Program-made: the position numbers and the translations under genes
The notes under the pieces: model-generated
Databases searched by the model: none
The model's input: the letters and a program-made list of their open reading frames with translations, nothing else
What the model was told of the DNA's origin: nothing
Origin: a virus
Length of the DNA stretch: 37,045 bases
Strand: one strand, 5' to 3'
Virus record (IMG/VR): IMGVR_UViG_3300025138_000124
Coordinates: 1-37,045 of that record
Shown here: piece after piece, positions 22,076 through 29,700 of the stretch
Position numbering within the stretch: position 1 is the stretch's first letter
Layout: each line of letters opens with the position of its first letter

Positions 22076-22103
22076 AAGGCGATCAGAAATGGTCGCCTTT
22101 TTT
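22076..22103. terminator. Convergent rho-independent terminator
   Basis: AAGGCGATC (22076-22084) pairs with GGTCGCCTT (22091-22099) over nine positions with one G-U pair and a six-base loop; T's follow at 22098-22103. It ends the early region on the plus strand, while the stop of the minus-strand late operon overlaps it (22102). Reverse use is weaker, with only a short T run. Confidence 0.85.
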
Positions 22104-22287
22104 ATATCTGTTCTAAACTTCTATTTTCATCATCTTTTTTCATACAAGAATAATGAGCTGGTTCTTTAGTTGCAAAAATAACAAAGGCTTCATCAGATAT
22201 AATCATTTGATCACAATATTTACATAGACCAACATCTCTAATAATACCTCTAGTATTTTTCTTCCAAGTTTTTTTATGTCTTAGCAT
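22102..22287 (-). CDS. Small zinc-binding-type protein (61 aa)
   Basis: C22-x2-C25 and H45-x2-C48 (LCKYCDQMI ... EPAHYSCMKK) form a treble-clef-like or C2HC metal site, with a basic N-terminus (MLRHKKTWKKNTRG). It is the last gene of the late minus-strand run. Its start overlaps the preceding gene by 14 bases. No specific family; a nucleic-acid or protein-binding zinc protein is inferred. Confidence 0.7.
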   Translation of the reverse strand: MLRHKKTWKKNTRGIIRDVGLCKYCDQMIISDEAFVIFATKEPAHYSCMKKDDENRSLEQI

Positions 22288-22513
22288 AGTTTGGTTTTTT
22301 TCCTTTTCTAGTTTTTCTTTCTGCTGTTTTTTTTCTTGATACAGCAGCTCTCCTTTGACTTGAACTCATGGATCTAGCTTTAGATGACTTAACACATTTA
22401 GGATAGTTCTTTCTTTTCTCACCCTTTGATCTTCCACATGGAGGAAAACCACCACCTTTTTTAGGATTAGCAATATCAACCCACTTTTCTGATGTCCATT
22501 TTCTTAATGACAT
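22274..22513 (-). CDS. Basic Gly/Lys-rich protein, DUF5872-like (79 aa)
   Basis: Begins MSLRKWTSEKWVDIANPKKG, then FPPCGRSKGEKRKNYPKCVK and KARSMSSSQRRAAVSRKK. This W-S-E-K-W-V-D-I ... CGR ... YPKC pattern recalls the DUF5872-type proteins of aquatic phages and large viruses; function unknown. Two Cys sit in the conserved block. It shares TAATG with the upstream gene. The DUF number is from memory. Confidence 0.7.
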   Translation of the reverse strand: MSLRKWTSEKWVDIANPKKGGGFPPCGRSKGEKRKNYPKCVKSSKARSMSSSQRRAAVSRKKTAERKTRKGKKPNYAKT

Positions 22514-22650
22514 TATCTTTTCTTTTTATTTTTCTTAGGTTTTATTCTACCACTACATACACCTGAAGCATACATATTTGCATAAGCTGAAGGATATACC
22601 TTGAACTTTCTTTTAGCAGCAGCTTTACCTCTTGCACATAATTTAGCCAT
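22513..22650 (-). CDS. Basic mini-protein with YPSAYAN motif (45 aa)
   Basis: Starts MAKLCARGKAAAKRKFKVYP and ends IKPKKNKKKR. The central KFKVYPSAYANMYASGVCSG is a recurring motif of tiny proteins in marine phages and some large eukaryotic viruses. Ribosome site GGAGGGAAAAATATT precedes ATG. TAATG overlap to the next gene. Function unknown; DNA binding is suggested by charge. Confidence 0.75.
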   Translation of the reverse strand: MAKLCARGKAAAKRKFKVYPSAYANMYASGVCSGRIKPKKNKKKR

Positions 22651-22694
22651 AATATTTTTCCCTCCAACAACCCAGCTTAATGAATAAGCTACAC

Positions 22695-22775
22695 CTAGTA
22701 TTTACTTTTTAATTTTTTATTTTTCTTCTTCTTCTTTTTATTTTTATTTTTTTTCATTACTTTTTTTCCGTACAT
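22695..22775 (-). CDS. Lysine-rich micro-protein (26 aa)
   Basis: Reads MYGKKVMKKNKNKKKKKKNK and ends KLKSKY, with 16 Lys in 26 residues. The ribosome site AGGAGAAAACT before ATG is excellent, which argues for translation. In the DNA it appears as a long oligopyrimidine tract. It is unlike ordinary folded proteins and may be a counter-ion for packaged DNA or a translated leader; both are inference. Confidence 0.5.
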   Translation of the reverse strand: MYGKKVMKKNKNKKKKKKNKKLKSKY

Positions 22776-22790
22776 AGTTTTCTCCTATTG

Positions 22791-23030
22791 TTACCAGTTT
22801 TTGCAAGACCAATATCTTGCACTAAATTTATCATTAGCAGTATCACATCTATGTCTTGCTCTAAATGATTTTCTTCTTGCAGGATTGTTTTTTTTAATTG
22901 TCATATTAGCATCCCCATATCTAATAATCTTTTCTTTACCATCTTTACAAGCCTTAACAACAAACTTCTTACCACCTGATATTTGTCTTTTAGGTGAGTT
23001 GCATTTCATTTTAGCTTTGTTTATTGCCAT
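22791..23030 (-). CDS. Basic Cys-containing conserved phage protein (79 aa)
   Basis: Begins MAINKAKMKCNSPKRQISGG, then KFVVKACKDGKEKIIRYGDA, KKNNPARRKSFRARHRC and ARYWSCKNW. It resembles a compact family seen in cyanophages and other aquatic viruses (KVKxCxxGxEKxIRFG ... RRxSFRARHxC ... YWSCxxW), often listed as DUF6321. Four Cys residues at conserved positions suggest a metal site. The start overlaps the endolysin gene by 10 bases. Family number is from memory. Confidence 0.7.
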   Translation of the reverse strand: MAINKAKMKCNSPKRQISGGKKFVVKACKDGKEKIIRYGDANMTIKKNNPARRKSFRARHRCDTANDKFSARYWSCKNW

Positions 23031-23479
23031 ACCTTATAACCTTCGCCTTTATTTTTAGTTAAAGATTGTTTTCTGTTAGTGCCATCTCTTTTAAAACTAA
23101 CATGAATCCAACCACTATCAGGAATACCATCTTCATAATATTCTAATATCAGTTGGTCAAAGTCAAAGTTGTTCTTAATATGTGAAGCTAAATTTTTATT
23201 ATCAAAACCTGAAATTTCAAAGTCTACAGCTTCGCCTTTACAATGTTGTGATTTAGAAGATGATCCTATAGCTTCTGATAATTTTTCTGATCTAAAACCT
23301 GAGCTAATACTTACAGGTCTTGACTCATAATATTCTCTAAGTGGTTCTAGTATGTTTTCACATAGAGCTTTTAAATTTTCTATTTGTTCTTCATTAGGTG
23401 TGTTATCCAAGCCAAGCCTTGAAGCTGTACCTGAATTAATCATCTCTTGTAAGGAGAAATGTTTAGATATTTGTGTCAT
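23021..23479 (-). CDS. Endolysin, M15-type D-Ala-D-Ala peptidase
   Basis: A 152-aa protein. Residues 59-64 (SSGFRS), H79 and D86 in SQHCKGEAVDFEI, E113 and H126 in GWIHVSF give the zinc and catalytic residues of the M15A family. The N-terminus ISKHFSLQEMINSGTASRLG, with EEQIENLKALCENILEPL, is standard. It cuts peptide stems of peptidoglycan; no signal peptide is visible, so it needs a holin. It belongs to the lysis set with the putative holin about 0.6 kb upstream. Its start lies three bases past the preceding small gene's stop (overlap ATGA-like). Confidence 0.92.
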   Translation of the reverse strand: MTQISKHFSLQEMINSGTASRLGLDNTPNEEQIENLKALCENILEPLREYYESRPVSISSGFRSEKLSEAIGSSSKSQHCKGEAVDFEISGFDNKNLASHIKNNFDFDQLILEYYEDGIPDSGWIHVSFKRDGTNRKQSLTKNKGEGYKVWQ

Positions 23480-23634
23480 ATAAAATACTTTCTATCATAT
23501 TCAACAACTTTCCATTGAATAGATTTTTTAAATTTATTTCGTTTACCATAATCTTCAGCTTCCTTTTTACTACTCCAAACCTCATTTGTAAAGATTTTCC
23601 ATTGATCGTCTTGAAACCAAATTAAAGAAAACAT
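23476..23634 (-). CDS. Small late protein (52 aa), unknown
   Basis: Begins MFSLIWFQDDQWKIFTNEVW and ends VEYDRKYFI. It shows W-containing beta stretches and a helix (SSKKEAEDYGKRNKFKK) like the small early protein at 15708-15878. Its ATG overlaps the previous TAA; its TGA overlaps the endolysin start. No family recognised; location in the lysis cluster. Confidence 0.6.
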   Translation of the reverse strand: MFSLIWFQDDQWKIFTNEVWSSKKEAEDYGKRNKFKKSIQWKVVEYDRKYFI

Positions 23635-23846
23635 TATGAACTTATTGATCTAATACAAGCAAATTTAATATGAATCATATTATTGTTTACATCTATAGTT
23701 TTAAAATCAGCCATTTTTTTAATAGCTTCTTCATGACCACCTAATACACAATCTTTAAAAGTATCATAACCTTGTGGCATTTGGTGTGGGTCAGTACACT
23801 CTTGATAAACAATAGAGCATATAATCATTGTTAGTGCAAACTTCAT
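23634..23846 (-). CDS. Small secreted-type Cys protein (70 aa)
   Basis: MKFALTMIICSIVYQECTDP is a short signal-like N-terminus, followed by a region with C33 and C64 (FKDCVLGGHEEAIKKMAD; IKFACIRSISS) that may form a disulfide. It overlaps the coiled-coil gene by four bases and the next ATG by one (TAATG). It is similar in style to the 67-aa protein at 25759-25962. Function unknown; a periplasmic accessory of lysis is possible. Confidence 0.6.
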   Translation of the reverse strand: MKFALTMIICSIVYQECTDPHQMPQGYDTFKDCVLGGHEEAIKKMADFKTIDVNNNMIHIKFACIRSISS

Positions 23847-24067
23847 TCTTTTTCTTTCGGTTTTATTTCTTTTAATTTATCTTCTAATTCTTTTACTCTT
23901 TTATTTGATCTTTCTAAATCTTCATTAGTGTTCTCAAGTTTTTGCAAACACCTTTTATTGGCAGCATCTTTAGTCTTACCAGCGTCTTGAAGTTCAGCAA
24001 CTTCTTCCCTTAGTAACCTTACTTGATCTTTATACTCAAGTATAATTTCTTTAGATGTGTCAGACAT
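23843..24067 (-). CDS. Coiled-coil lysis-region protein (74 aa)
   Basis: Heptads from residue ~7 to 68 (YKDQVRLLREEVAELQDAGK; QKLENTNEDLERSNKRVKEL) with no membrane segment. It is placed between the holin-like gene (three bases upstream) and a small secreted protein. Soluble coiled coils in this setting can be structural linkers or antiholin-like partners; neither is shown. No family recognised. Confidence 0.65.
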   Translation of the reverse strand: MSDTSKEIILEYKDQVRLLREEVAELQDAGKTKDAANKRCLQKLENTNEDLERSNKRVKELEDKLKEIKPKEKE

Positions 24068-24070
24068 AGA

Positions 24071-24460
24071 TTATTTTTTTTTGAAAGTAGATACACCCTT
24101 GATACCAAGTATCGTACTAAATGCTCCTACAACAAGAGCTTGATAAAACATTGGAAGATTAGAAAACTTATTAAAAAAAATATCTATCTTTGCTTGTATA
24201 TCAGGATCATCACTAAATACAGACCAAGCTAAAAGTAATAAAGGAATACTAATAAGGATAAGACAAAATTCATCTTTCCAATCGTTCCTATGAGAATCAA
24301 TTACTGCTTTTTTAAATTCAACTTCTCCATTAGCCATCTTCTCAGCCAACTTAAGTTCAGCAACAGATTCTAATTCTTTAGTTCTTCTTCTATTGGAAGC
24401 AATAGACATACCTGTCTTAATCATGCCTGGAACTAATTTAGCTGCAATATTTAACCACAT
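24071..24460 (-). CDS. Probable holin (129 aa, two TM helices)
   Basis: Membrane helices at ~65-83 (FCLILISIPLLLLAWSVF) and ~104-122 (FYQALVVGAFSTILGIKG) are preceded by a charged N-terminal half containing a coiled region (RRTKELESVAELKLAEKMAN). It ends KKK. The arrangement resembles holins of the gene-transfer-release three-TM type, though only two clear helices are seen. Position beside an endolysin supports it. It would form the inner-membrane hole that lets the M15 enzyme out. Confidence 0.65.
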   Translation of the reverse strand: MWLNIAAKLVPGMIKTGMSIASNRRRTKELESVAELKLAEKMANGEVEFKKAVIDSHRNDWKDEFCLILISIPLLLLAWSVFSDDPDIQAKIDIFFNKFSNLPMFYQALVVGAFSTILGIKGVSTFKKK

Positions 24461-24463
24461 AGT

Positions 24464-24529
24464 CTATTTATAAAAGTCTTTGAATAACCATTCAAGATAT
24501 TTCTTCCACATTTTTCTAATAAAACCCAT
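24464..24529 (-). CDS. Amphipathic micro-protein (21 aa)
   Basis: Reads MGFIRKMWKKYLEWLFKDFY then Lys. It is amphipathic, with three aromatic-basic turns that could form a membrane-lying helix. AAGGAGTAAAACACT before ATG is a strong ribosome site. It sits between the SET protein and the holin-like gene, so a role in lysis timing is conceivable but unsupported. Confidence 0.4.
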   Translation of the reverse strand: MGFIRKMWKKYLEWLFKDFYK

Positions 24530-24547
24530 AGTGTTTTACTCCTTTTT

Positions 24548-24832
24548 TTAAGGTTTATACAATACATAAGTTAATGTTAGTTCTTGGTTAGGCATAATAT
24601 CTTCTGTAGTTTTAAGTAACCACTTATTACCATTCTTTATTCTGACACAATTAGGTTTATCTGAATGATTTAAAAATCCTCCTAATGGCGTTCTGTGTAA
24701 TTCTTCTTCAAACTCAATATGTGATACACCTAGCTCTGTATCTTTTCTAATTTCTTTTGTTGCAAAAATACCTAACCCCTCTATCCAACTAGGTCTTATA
24801 GTACAGTAAATAGGTAAAGGATTATAGCTCAT
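24548..24832 (-). CDS. SET-domain protein (94 aa)
   Basis: Residues 19-24 GLGIFA with TKEIRKDTELG, 53-62 FLNHSDKPNC and 84-89 ELTLTY are the first, NHS and last SET motifs. The length is close to the minimal SET fold without pre- or post-SET. SET enzymes transfer methyl groups from S-adenosylmethionine to Lys; phage copies could act on host or virion proteins. ATG at 24832 was chosen because GAGGAAAAATAAT precedes it; an in-frame TTG at 24847 lies upstream. It sits in the lysis region of a late operon. Domain identity is strong, target unknown. Confidence 0.85.
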   Translation of the reverse strand: MSYNPLPIYCTIRPSWIEGLGIFATKEIRKDTELGVSHIEFEEELHRTPLGGFLNHSDKPNCVRIKNGNKWLLKTTEDIMPNQELTLTYVLYKP

Positions 24833-24833
24833 A

Positions 24834-25331
24834 TTATTTTTCCTCAAATATAGGTCTGTCAGGATTTTCTTCTTTCCATTTATCTTTTAACACAATCCAA
24901 TAACTAATACTATTATCTCTTTTCTGAAAATCATTCACTTGCATTACTCCCAATTCTAAACAAGCATTTATAAGTTCTGCAAATGCTGGAGGTGGTGGAT
25001 TTATTCTAGGAACATTTTTACATTGTTTAATTAATTCTAATTGTGTTTTAAGTTTCTGTTTTTTTCTTTGTTCAGCAATATATTCATCATCACAAGTAGC
25101 ACCTAAAGGTATTCTAAATCTAAAACCTAACATTTGATCTTGGTTTTCATCAGATGTTCCTTTTTTATATTCTCTTTGTCTTATCTCTGCATAAGGTTCA
25201 AAACTACCTCTTTCACAGGCATAACTACCATCATTTAAATATTCGTTCTTTGCTTGAGTTGATGTAACAACTAGCAAGAAAAATATAATCCAAAATGTAT
25301 TACCTGTTAAGATCTTTAATATCGTATTCAT
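24834..25331 (-). CDS. Secreted late protein (165 aa), unknown
   Basis: A signal peptide (TFWIIFFLLVVTSTQA, cleavage likely after residue 27) is followed by a charged region with a beta-rich part (YAEIRQREYKKG, MLGFRFRIPLGATCDDEY), a helix (RKKQKLKTQLELIKQC), a proline-rich stretch (INPPPPAF) and a tail with YWIVLKDKWKEENPDR. Four Cys after the signal suggest disulfides in the periplasm. The beta part could reach the outer membrane. In this operon it may be a spanin-like or outer-membrane lysis protein, which is only a guess from context. Confidence 0.6.
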   Translation of the reverse strand: MNTILKILTGNTFWIIFFLLVVTSTQAKNEYLNDGSYACERGSFEPYAEIRQREYKKGTSDENQDQMLGFRFRIPLGATCDDEYIAEQRKKQKLKTQLELIKQCKNVPRINPPPPAFAELINACLELGVMQVNDFQKRDNSISYWIVLKDKWKEENPDRPIFEEK

Positions 25332-25611
25332 GTTGCCTTACCTGATCGCTTAATGTTTGAAAAATATTTTCTGCCATATCCCATGTAGCTTCTGCTCTAG
25401 CAAGTCTTTGTTTAATATCATTAACCATTTCTTTTTGTATTTCTAAATCTTTACTAATGTTTTGAACTATCTCTTTGTTAATAGAAACAGTATCTGTTAA
25501 AGTTAATACATATCTTACAGATGTAAATGTTCCAGCTAATACTGCACCTACCACAGGAACTATAACTATATTTTTTTTAAACCAATCTAATTTACTTTTT
25601 TGTTTTCTCAT
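25300..25611 (-). CDS. Membrane-anchored coiled-coil protein (103 aa)
   Basis: One membrane helix at ~14-36 (NIVIVPVVGAVLAGTFTSVR), then a long coiled coil to the end (DLEIQKEMVNDIKQRLARAE). This single-TM plus coiled-coil plan recurs twice more upstream (25962-26294, 26580-26786) and resembles inner-membrane spanins or XhlA-type proteins. The first 32 bases of the secreted protein gene overlap its end. Function unknown but lysis-linked by position. Confidence 0.6.
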   Translation of the reverse strand: MRKQKSKLDWFKKNIVIVPVVGAVLAGTFTSVRYVLTLTDTVSINKEIVQNISKDLEIQKEMVNDIKQRLARAEATWDMAENIFQTLSDQVRQHEYDIKDLNR

Positions 25612-25757
25612 TCTTTTCCTTTGAAAAATTTACTTAAAAATTTATAATAATCTTTATCTTCTTTACAAGCACAAGTATCGCAAGTACATAGACCATATTC
25701 ATCTGCATGAAGATCCTCTTTACAATGACAATTATGATAACATTTTTTACATTTCAT
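25608..25757 (-). CDS. Cysteine-rich metal-binding mini-protein (49 aa)
   Basis: Starts MKCKKCYHNCHCKEDLHADE and continues CTCDTCACKED, with eight Cys (positions 3, 6, 10, 12, 24, 26, 29, 31) and three His in the first 31 residues, then a basic tail. Arranged as CxxC, CxC, CxC, CxC, it may bind Zn or Cu/Fe in two sites, or act like a small metallothionein. Its TGA overlaps the start of the next gene (ATGA). No family recognised. Confidence 0.65.
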   Translation of the reverse strand: MKCKKCYHNCHCKEDLHADEYGLCTCDTCACKEDKDYYKFLSKFFKGKE

Positions 25758-25758
25758 A

Positions 25759-25962
25759 TTAATTGTCTTTTGCTATTCTTATAATTTTACCATCTTTTAC
25801 TTCTGCTTTTACTTTACTACAAACATAGCTTACTCTTATACCACTATTTCTAGTTGCTATCCTTTTTAATTCTAAACATTTTGAAACATTTGGCATAAGC
25901 ATATGTTCTTTAAGAACAGCAGGTTCTCCAAGAAACATAAGTAAAGCAATTACGGAAGTCAT
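25759..25962 (-). CDS. Small secreted-type protein (67 aa)
   Basis: MTSVIALLMFLGEPAVLKEH begins like a signal peptide, followed by MPNVSKCLELKRIATRNSG and a Cys at SYVCSKVKAEVKDG, ending in a beta-strand-like tail. C44 and C57-type residues could pair. It overlaps the upstream gene at TAATG and is separated by one base from the Cys-rich mini-protein. Style matches the 70-aa protein at 23634-23846. Confidence 0.6.
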   Translation of the reverse strand: MTSVIALLMFLGEPAVLKEHMLMPNVSKCLELKRIATRNSGIRVSYVCSKVKAEVKDGKIIRIAKDN

Positions 25963-26294
25963 TAGTGATTACCATTCATTTTTTTCTGTAACATATCTAC
26001 CTGTTCTTTAAGATGATCTATGTTTACTTTATTATATCTACTAGCATTTATTTCTTTTTCAATAGATTCTATCTGCTTTGCTAAATGTTCTATAAGCATA
26101 TACATTTCTAAGTTCTTAGGTTCTTGTTCTGCTTTTTTTAAAAGGTCAGCTTGAAATAAAGTATCTGCTGTTTCTAATCTGTTAAGTCTTTCTTCAATTC
26201 CAAAGTAAACCCAAACACCAATAGCAACTCCTGCAACAATAGATAAAATTGTTTTAAGATCCGTACTTACTTTTGTTCCTTCATTTATCTTCAT
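25962..26294 (-). CDS. Membrane-anchored coiled-coil protein (110 aa)
   Basis: The membrane helix is at ~14-32 (KTILSIVAGVAIGVWVYF), followed by coiled coil (ERLNRLETADTLFQADLLKK; MLIEHLAKQIESIEKEINA; LKEQVDMLQKKMNGNH). It overlaps the next gene by one base and the nuclease-like gene upstream by 14. It belongs to the three-member set of single-TM coiled coils in the lysis region. Specific role unknown. Confidence 0.6.
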   Translation of the reverse strand: MKINEGTKVSTDLKTILSIVAGVAIGVWVYFGIEERLNRLETADTLFQADLLKKAEQEPKNLEMYMLIEHLAKQIESIEKEINASRYNKVNIDHLKEQVDMLQKKMNGNH

Positions 26295-26643
26295 AATTAA
26301 CCATCAATAATTTTATGCCTAATTTTTTTTGTTCTTTAGTTGGACTTCTAAAAATTTTGCGTTTATTTTTTAATGCCTTACCTTTGAAATTATATCTATA
26401 GGTATTTGTTTTAATGTCTAGTAACTGTATTTTACCATTTTTATCTACAATAACAATATCAAATGGACAATGTGGATCGCATGATTTTGCTACATAATAA
26501 CCAGCTTTTGTTAGTTCTGATATAGCATGGTACTCACTAGCAGTTCCTTTAATGGAAGTTTTCTTTTGTCTTTCAGATATTAACTTAGAAGATTTATGAT
26601 TAGATTTACTAAGCCTGATAGACTTATTGTTAGAATCACCCAT
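26281..26643 (-). CDS. PD-(D/E)XK endonuclease-like protein (120 aa)
   Basis: KGTASEYHAISELTKAGYYV (E37), HCPFDIVIVDKNGKIQ (D62) and LLDIKTNTYRY (D76-I-K78) match the minimal PD-(D/E)XK core used by group-I-intron-type and Holliday-junction endonucleases. The N-terminus is basic and probably disordered. The start has no dedicated ribosome site, but it overlaps the 68-aa gene by 64 bases in another frame. A late nuclease in an operon of particle and lysis proteins could resolve DNA junctions before packaging or degrade host DNA. Both are inferred. Confidence 0.7.
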   Translation of the reverse strand: MGDSNNKSIRLSKSNHKSSKLISERQKKTSIKGTASEYHAISELTKAGYYVAKSCDPHCPFDIVIVDKNGKIQLLDIKTNTYRYNFKGKALKNKRKIFRSPTKEQKKLGIKLLMVNYEDK

Positions 26644-26786
26644 ATAATTTTATATATATTATTTACCTTTATATCAAGGTGTGCCAAGTGATTATCTTTA
26701 ATGGTGTTGATCTTTTCATGCACAAGTTTTATTTCGCCTTGAAGTTTAATTATCTCTTGAGAATTTTTTTGCGATTGAGTAGTCAT
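26580..26786 (-). CDS. Membrane-tail coiled-coil protein, XhlA-like (68 aa)
   Basis: N-terminal coiled coil (EIIKLQGEIKLVHEKINTIK), then a C-terminal membrane helix at ~47-67 (IIWVILTISLSGLVNLII), as in XhlA/hemolysin-type phage lysis accessories. It starts just after the large internal virion gene (two bases) and overlaps the nuclease-like gene. Function inferred from topology. Confidence 0.65.
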   Translation of the reverse strand: MTTQSQKNSQEIIKLQGEIKLVHEKINTIKDNHLAHLDIKVNNIYKIIWVILTISLSGLVNLIINLLS

Positions 26787-26788
26787 TA

Positions 26789-29700
26789 TTATTTTTTTTG
26801 GAACTCCAATATTAAATTATTTAAGTAATCTTTTCCTATTATATCGTTTATTACAGCTCTTTGTGATTTAGGAATATTGTTTAATTGATACTCCATTAAA
26901 TAAGGAACTAAAGAAGCGTCAGATTGTAATTCTTTTGTAGTTTGTTTTTTAAATTGTTTTATGCTTTCTTTGATTGTGTAATATTGTAAACTCAATGGTA
27001 AAGATTTATAGGCATCAGTTTGAACTAATTCAGATAATTTATTATGAACTAATGGAGCAAATACATTTTTGTATGCTCTGTCTAATACTGGTATTCCTGT
27101 GCTTTTAAATATTTCACTATAGGTAAAATTCAATCTATCTAATTCTTTTTCAGCAGCATTTTTATCTTGTCTAACTGTAACACCAGTTAATTCTGCTAAA
27201 ATAGGATTAGGATTTTTTAAAGGTCTTGCAACATATTTTCCTGTTTTTTCATCTAGCACAGCATGAGTAATAGATGTTAAATCTTGAAGTTCTCCAGGAT
27301 TAAATATGGCTTTAAAGTTATTTACTATTGATACTCTAGGATCTAGCTTAGCGTTTTCTAAAGTGGAAGTTTTTGTATCTTTTGCTGCTTGAATATTGCC
27401 ATCAGAAGCATCAAGAAATCCCATGTAAGTTTTAAATGGTGTTAAGTATTGAGCAGCAATTTTACCAACAAATTCATTCATAGCCCTATATCCTTTATTA
27501 GTTCCAAATCCTCCTACTGAATTTACCATTTGATCCACTAAATACAAACCAGTTCCACCCCTAGTTCCTGCAAATACTTTTGCAAATTCTTTTACATTAA
27601 AAGTTTGCTTAGTTAAAGTTCCATTTTGTTGTCTATTAACTAAATCAGCTACATATAAATATGCTGCTAATGGGTTATAAGGAAGAACATCTATAGTTTT
27701 ATCTCCTACTTTTAATTCGTTCCATTTTTCTCCAGCAATTTTAGAATTTCTAATTTGAAAAGCAGTTCCCATTAAACCCCATCCTGCAAGTGCTTTTACC
27801 ATTCCAGTAGTATCACCTTCTTTTAATTGTCTCATAAGAGCTTTTGTATAAGCTCCTTCTGTTGAAGCAGTTAATAAGGCTATAGGTAAATCTGCTGCTA
27901 TTCTTATACCACTTACAAATGTTGGTGCAGGACTATAATCGTATAAAAATTTTAAAGAATTTACTAAGAATCTTGGAAAAGGAACTATTAAAGAAAATGT
28001 AAAAGGAACTGCATTAATAAATCCAACAAATTTCTCTCCTACACTTCCTTTTTTAGGTTGTTTGGCATAAGTCATTTCCAAAGATTGATCTATTGCTGTA
28101 CCTATATCTTCTTGTCTTATCGTTTTTAATAATTTTTCATCAGCAACTAAATCTTTTAACTTTAATCCTTTGTAAATATCAGGTCTTCCCCTAACAATTC
28201 CATCTAACGAAGAAAAGAATACAGACCTTCTTGTAATAAATTCTTGAAATCTATTAAGAAAATTTAATAAGTTTGCACCTTTCTCCATAAAAGATATAGG
28301 AGACCAACTTTCTAACATAGGTTTATTTGCAACATCAGAACTATATCTTAAAAATAAACGATCATTTTCTTTTGGATAAAATTTTAAAATATTTTCTGTA
28401 TCTTTTTTAAGTCTTGCTCTTACTGAATTTTTTTTAAAGTTTAATATGTTAGCCGATCTCCATGTATTTAAAAAACCTTCCATAGCAGTTAAGGGATTGA
28501 CTTGTCTTTGTAAAGTTTTACCACTTAGTTTTTGCCAAAGTTTATCTGCACCATATTGCATACCTTCGTATAAAACATTCATACCTACTCTTGCTTGTTG
28601 AGATATAAAGTTTCTCATAGCTGTACTCCATCTTCCAACCATAGAAGCTCTCCTAACTCCATCTAATCTTCTTCCTGCTGTAGCAAGTAATATCTCAGAA
28701 TCTAATCCTGAGTTTTTCATAGATTTAGCTAAATCTTCAGTAATCTTTCCATCACCTAAAAACTTTCCATAGTTTCTTGCTAATACACTTAATTGTTGTA
28801 AGTTTTGTGCTGAAGTTCTAGCACCTGAAACAAAATAATCTGCAAGATCAGTTTGTGTTAAGCCATTTTTTTTAAGTATAGATTGAATAGATTTAGAACC
28901 TTTTTGCATCATAACACTTTGAGATGTTAGTACATCATACATTTGCTGGCTAATTCTAATATTAGTATTTCTTGCTAAATTATTACTTTTTAATAATTCA
29001 TCAAAAAATTTAACTATTTTTTTTTGTACTGGTTGGCTTATTATATTTTCTGATATGTCATCAAAAGGATCTTTTTTAATATTTAAATTAACTTTATCTT
29101 CAAAAGATTGAGCTGTTACACCTGTGTCTTTTTTTATTTTTTCGTTTTTAATCTTTCTATCTTTATTTAATTCTTTTGCAGGAACTGAATCATCTTTTAT
29201 AATATTTGTTTTTACCCCAGCTTGTTTACCTCTAACTACAAAACTTAAAAGTTTATCAAAAGCAACACCAACAATACCACCTTCAATAGCCATTTTTAAT
29301 CTAGCTTTACCTTCTGAATCTTCATTATCAGCTTGAAGATATTCTGTTATAGGATTTGCAAGTGTAGGAAAGGCTTGTACTAAATCTGATAATCTTTGTT
29401 CGTAAGGTGAAAAAGCAAATTGAACTGCAACTTCTCCTTTTAAACTAGCTCTAAATGATTGACCTAAAAAAGTTGTAGCTTTAGGAATTTTAGTTACAGT
29501 ATTTATAGCTGATGCAACTTTACTAACTCCTAAAAAAGGAACAGCAAAACCAAGTAAGTCTCTTGATAATCCTCCACCAAAATAAGTTGGTTCTTGTACT
29601 GGATCAAGTTTAACAAATTCTAATGGTTGTTCGTCAAAAAATTTATCTCCTAAAAAATTTACAAATCCAGCAGTATTTTGTATTAAATCTCTTGCTGCAC

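Noticed and set aside
24833-24847. TTG-started extension of the SET gene
   Set aside because: ATG 24832 is preceded by a ribosome site and immediately follows the upstream stop.
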